Assembly: GCA_017420845.1 (NCBI GenBank)
Contig: JAFQOC010000189.1
Coordinates: 1 to 5,962, forward strand
DNA: 5,962 nt
Origin: Clostridia bacterium
GTDB taxonomy: Bacteria; Bacillota; Clostridia; Oscillospirales; CAG-272
Reading direction: 5' to 3'
Shown piece by piece: positions 4,100 through 5,962 of the stretch. A program made the position numbers and the translations under genes. Numbering within the stretch: position 1 is the first letter of the stretch; every line of letters begins with the position of its first letter. The notes beneath the pieces were generated by a model that was given only the letters and a program-made list of their open reading frames with translations, did not search any database and had not been told where the DNA came from.

Positions 4100-5962
4100 T
4101 CAATCGAAATGCAGGGTCAGGGGGTGACCCGCTTTGAGGTCGCAGGTGGCGGTCTGGCCGTTGGTGGGCATTCTCACGGTAACCTCGCGGTCGGCGGGGG
4201 AGAGGATGGTGACCTCGGTGAGCCTTCCGTCCTTCCACGCCATGTCAATGGTGATATTGCCGCGGGCCTTGATGCCCTTGACATACCCCGCAGGCCAGGC
4301 CTTGGGGAGGGCGGGGAGCAGCTCAATGATGCGGCTGTCGGGAGTGCCGAGGTAGCTCTGCACCAGCATCTCGGCCATGCCTGCCGCGCCGCCCAGGTTT
4401 CCGTCGATCTCGAAAAGCTGGGGCGGGTGGAGGTCAAAGAGATTGTCTGCGGTGCAGTTCTGGAGGAGTCCCTGTACCCGCTCGAAGGCGGCCTCTCCGT
4501 CCTTAAATCGGGCGAAGAAGTTGACCATCCAGGCCTGGGACCAGCCCACCTTATGGCATCCCGCGCCGCCCTCGCCGCCATAGGTCAAGCGGCGGGTCAG
4601 GGTGTTGCGAGCGGCCTCGAAGATCGCGGGATCCGTCTCGTTGATCTGATCGGCGGGGTGGAGGCCGAAGAGGGGGGAGACGTGGCGGTGGCCCGGCTCT
4701 ACCTCGTCGTAGTCCCGGATCCACTCGCAGAGGATGCCGTACTTCTCGCTGACCCGCAGAGGGGGCAGACGGTCCAGGGTGGCCTTCAGCTCGTCGGCGA
4801 AGGCGGGATCCTCGCCCAGAGTATCGCAGGCGTAGGCGGTGCGGGTGAAGAGGGCGTAGATAATCTCAAAGTCGATGGTAGCCCCGTGGGTCAGCATACT
4901 GCCACGGCGGGTGCCGTCGGGCTCGGTGTAGAAGAAGCTGTTCTCGGGGGAGTTGCTGGGGGCGGTGGTGAGGTAACCCTCGGGGGCCTCGCAGAGGTAG
5001 TCCAGCAGGAATCGGCAGGAGCCCGCGAGAACGGGGTAGATCCGGCGGAGGTAGTCACGGTCGGATGTGAACTCGTAATGCTCCCAAAGGTTCAGGCACA
5101 TCCAGGGCCCTGCCATGGGGAAGAAGCCGCAATCCACCGAATCGTGGACGCCGGTGCGGCCGAAGACGTCGGTGGTGTGGTTGATGCACCAGCCTCTCGC
5201 GCCGAACTCGTCGTGGGCGGTCTGCTCACCGAAGCGGCTGAGCATCTCCATGAAGTGGACCAGGGGCTTCACCGTATCCGAGCAGTTGCCGGTCTCGGCG
5301 GGCCAGTAGTTCATCTGAAGGTTGATGTTGGTGTGGTAGTCCGAGCCCCACGGAGGACGGAATCCGTTGCACCAGATGCCCTGGAGGTTAGCGGGCAAAG
5401 TCGCCTTCATGCCCGAGGAGGTCAGAAGGAGGTAGCGGCCAAACTGATAGTAGAGGGTCTGGAGGTCGGTGTCCACCCGCTCACCGCTCTTGACCTTTTC
5501 CAGACGAAGGTCGGTGGGCTCGTCCTCAAAGCGGGGGGCATCCAGCTCGAAGGTGAGAGCGGAGAAGAGCTTTCCAAAGTCACGTTGGTGAGTAGACCTC
5601 ACGGTCTCATAGTCGGCGGCCAAGAGCCGATCCATGCAGGCGGTCAGGGCGGCGCGGTAGTCGCGGGTCTCGTCGATGTCGAAGAGATCCACGTTGTAGT
5701 TGGTGGCGAAGGCTCCGTAGACGATCAGGTAGGTGGAGTCGGTGACCGAAATATGATCGTGCCGCTCCTGCAGAGCACCGTCCGTGATGATCTTGATGCG
5801 CGCGCCAAAAGACATACCCTCCCCGCCGTCGCCGTACTGGGGGTCGGGGGCGTAGGTGGTGCGGCCGTTGAGCACCAGGGTATCGTGGGCAATGGCGGCG
5901 GTGTAGGCATCCAGTCCGCGCTTAATGGTGACGGTGCAGGAAAAGGGGGCGGTGGCCATCAC
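4100..5962 (-). CDS. GH95 glycoside hydrolase (alpha-L-fucosidase family), 5' end outside window
   Basis: The 620 residues visible are the middle and C-terminal part of a glycoside hydrolase family 95 protein, which inverts anomeric configuration while removing alpha-L-fucose (or, in some members, alpha-L-galactose) from glycan ends. Full members are about 750-800 residues, so the missing part is most of the N-terminal beta-sandwich. The GTG and ATG at the right edge are unlikely to be the start. Helical-barrel signatures are clear: LPANLQGIW at 189-197, WGSDYHTNINLQMNYWPAE at 205-223, TAPSNSPEN at 333-341, GHRHVSPLFGLHPADQI at 424-440, GWSQAWMVNFFARF at 473-486 and LFEIDGNLGGAAGMAEML at 516-533. 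By comparison with the Bifidobacterium AfcA enzyme, Glu340 is the general acid, and Asn212, Asn214 and Asp520 activate the water. The C-terminal beta domain (about 545-620) is intact. Secretion cannot be judged without the N-terminus. It is the first gene seen in the operon; fucose is the most likely target, galactose an alternative. Confidence 0.93.
   Translation of the reverse strand: MMATAPFSCTVTIKRGLDAYTAAIAHDTLVLNGRTTYAPDPQYGDGGEGMSFGARIKIITDGALQERHDHISVTDSTYLIVYGAFATNYNVDLFDIDETRDYRAALTACMDRLLAADYETVRSTHQRDFGKLFSALTFELDAPRFEDEPTDLRLEKVKSGERVDTDLQTLYYQFGRYLLLTSSGMKATLPANLQGIWCNGFRPPWGSDYHTNINLQMNYWPAETGNCSDTVKPLVHFMEMLSRFGEQTAHDEFGARGWCINHTTDVFGRTGVHDSVDCGFFPMAGPWMCLNLWEHYEFTSDRDYLRRIYPVLAGSCRFLLDYLCEAPEGYLTTAPSNSPENSFFYTEPDGTRRGSMLTHGATIDFEIIYALFTRTAYACDTLGEDPAFADELKATLDRLPPLRVSEKYGILCEWIRDYDEVEPGHRHVSPLFGLHPADQINETDPAIFEAARNTLTRRLTYGGEGGAGCHKVGWSQAWMVNFFARFKDGEAAFERVQGLLQNCTADNLFDLHPPQLFEIDGNLGGAAGMAEMLVQSYLGTPDSRIIELLPALPKAWPAGYVKGIKARGNITIDMAWKDGRLTEVTILSPADREVTVRMPTNGQTATCDLKAGHPLTLHFD

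Larger units (their letters stand above)
688..5962 (-). other. Putative glycan-degradation operon (GH95, TIM-barrel isomerase, CE15-like, Gfo/Idh/MocA)
   Basis: Four carbohydrate-active genes share one strand with gaps of 28, 223 and 167 bp. Each of the two long gaps is mostly occupied by a palindromic repeat element; without these the gaps would be about 130 and 55 bp. No intrinsic terminator and no convincing internal promoter is seen. The promoter, and any transporter or regulator, must lie to the right of the window. Confidence 0.6.

Overview
The window reads as chromosomal DNA of a GC-rich anaerobic Firmicute, probably a gut- or rumen-type member of the class Clostridia (Oscillospirales-like). 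This is inferred from strong AGGAGG-like ribosome binding sites, the enzyme families present, and short palindromic intergenic repeats of a kind I recall from such genomes. No rRNA, tRNA or other lineage marker confirms it.

All five genes lie on the minus strand, so they are read from right to left. In transcription order they are: the C-terminal three quarters of a GH95 glycoside hydrolase (alpha-L-fucosidase family, 4100-5962, 5' end outside the window); a TIM-barrel sugar isomerase/epimerase (3310-4071); a CE15-like (glucuronoyl esterase family) alpha/beta hydrolase (2055-3086); a Gfo/Idh/MocA NAD(P)-dependent oxidoreductase (688-1887); and the N-terminal half of an NADP-dependent isocitrate dehydrogenase of the type shared with eukaryotes (1-615, running off the left edge).

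The first four genes look like one carbohydrate-degradation operon. A fucosidase and an esterase would release or trim substituents of a plant-type or other complex glycan, and the isomerase and dehydrogenase would act on the resulting sugars or sugar acids. The CE15-like protein has no signal peptide and appears to have Asn where the classical catalytic Glu of the family sits. It therefore probably works inside the cell on imported small substrates. Isocitrate dehydrogenase is a central-metabolism gene that follows in the same direction with no visible terminator between.

The main non-coding content is two different palindromic elements, which fill the two long gaps inside the operon. One (3157-3249) is a perfect 27-bp inverted repeat whose arms are themselves hairpins. 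The other (1936-2047) has 9-bp terminal inverted repeats, an inner near-palindrome, a small hairpin and a 15-bp tandem repeat. Neither is followed by a U-tract, so they do not look like ordinary terminators. They are the least explained part of the window. No CRISPR array, insertion sequence, RNA gene or defence system is visible.
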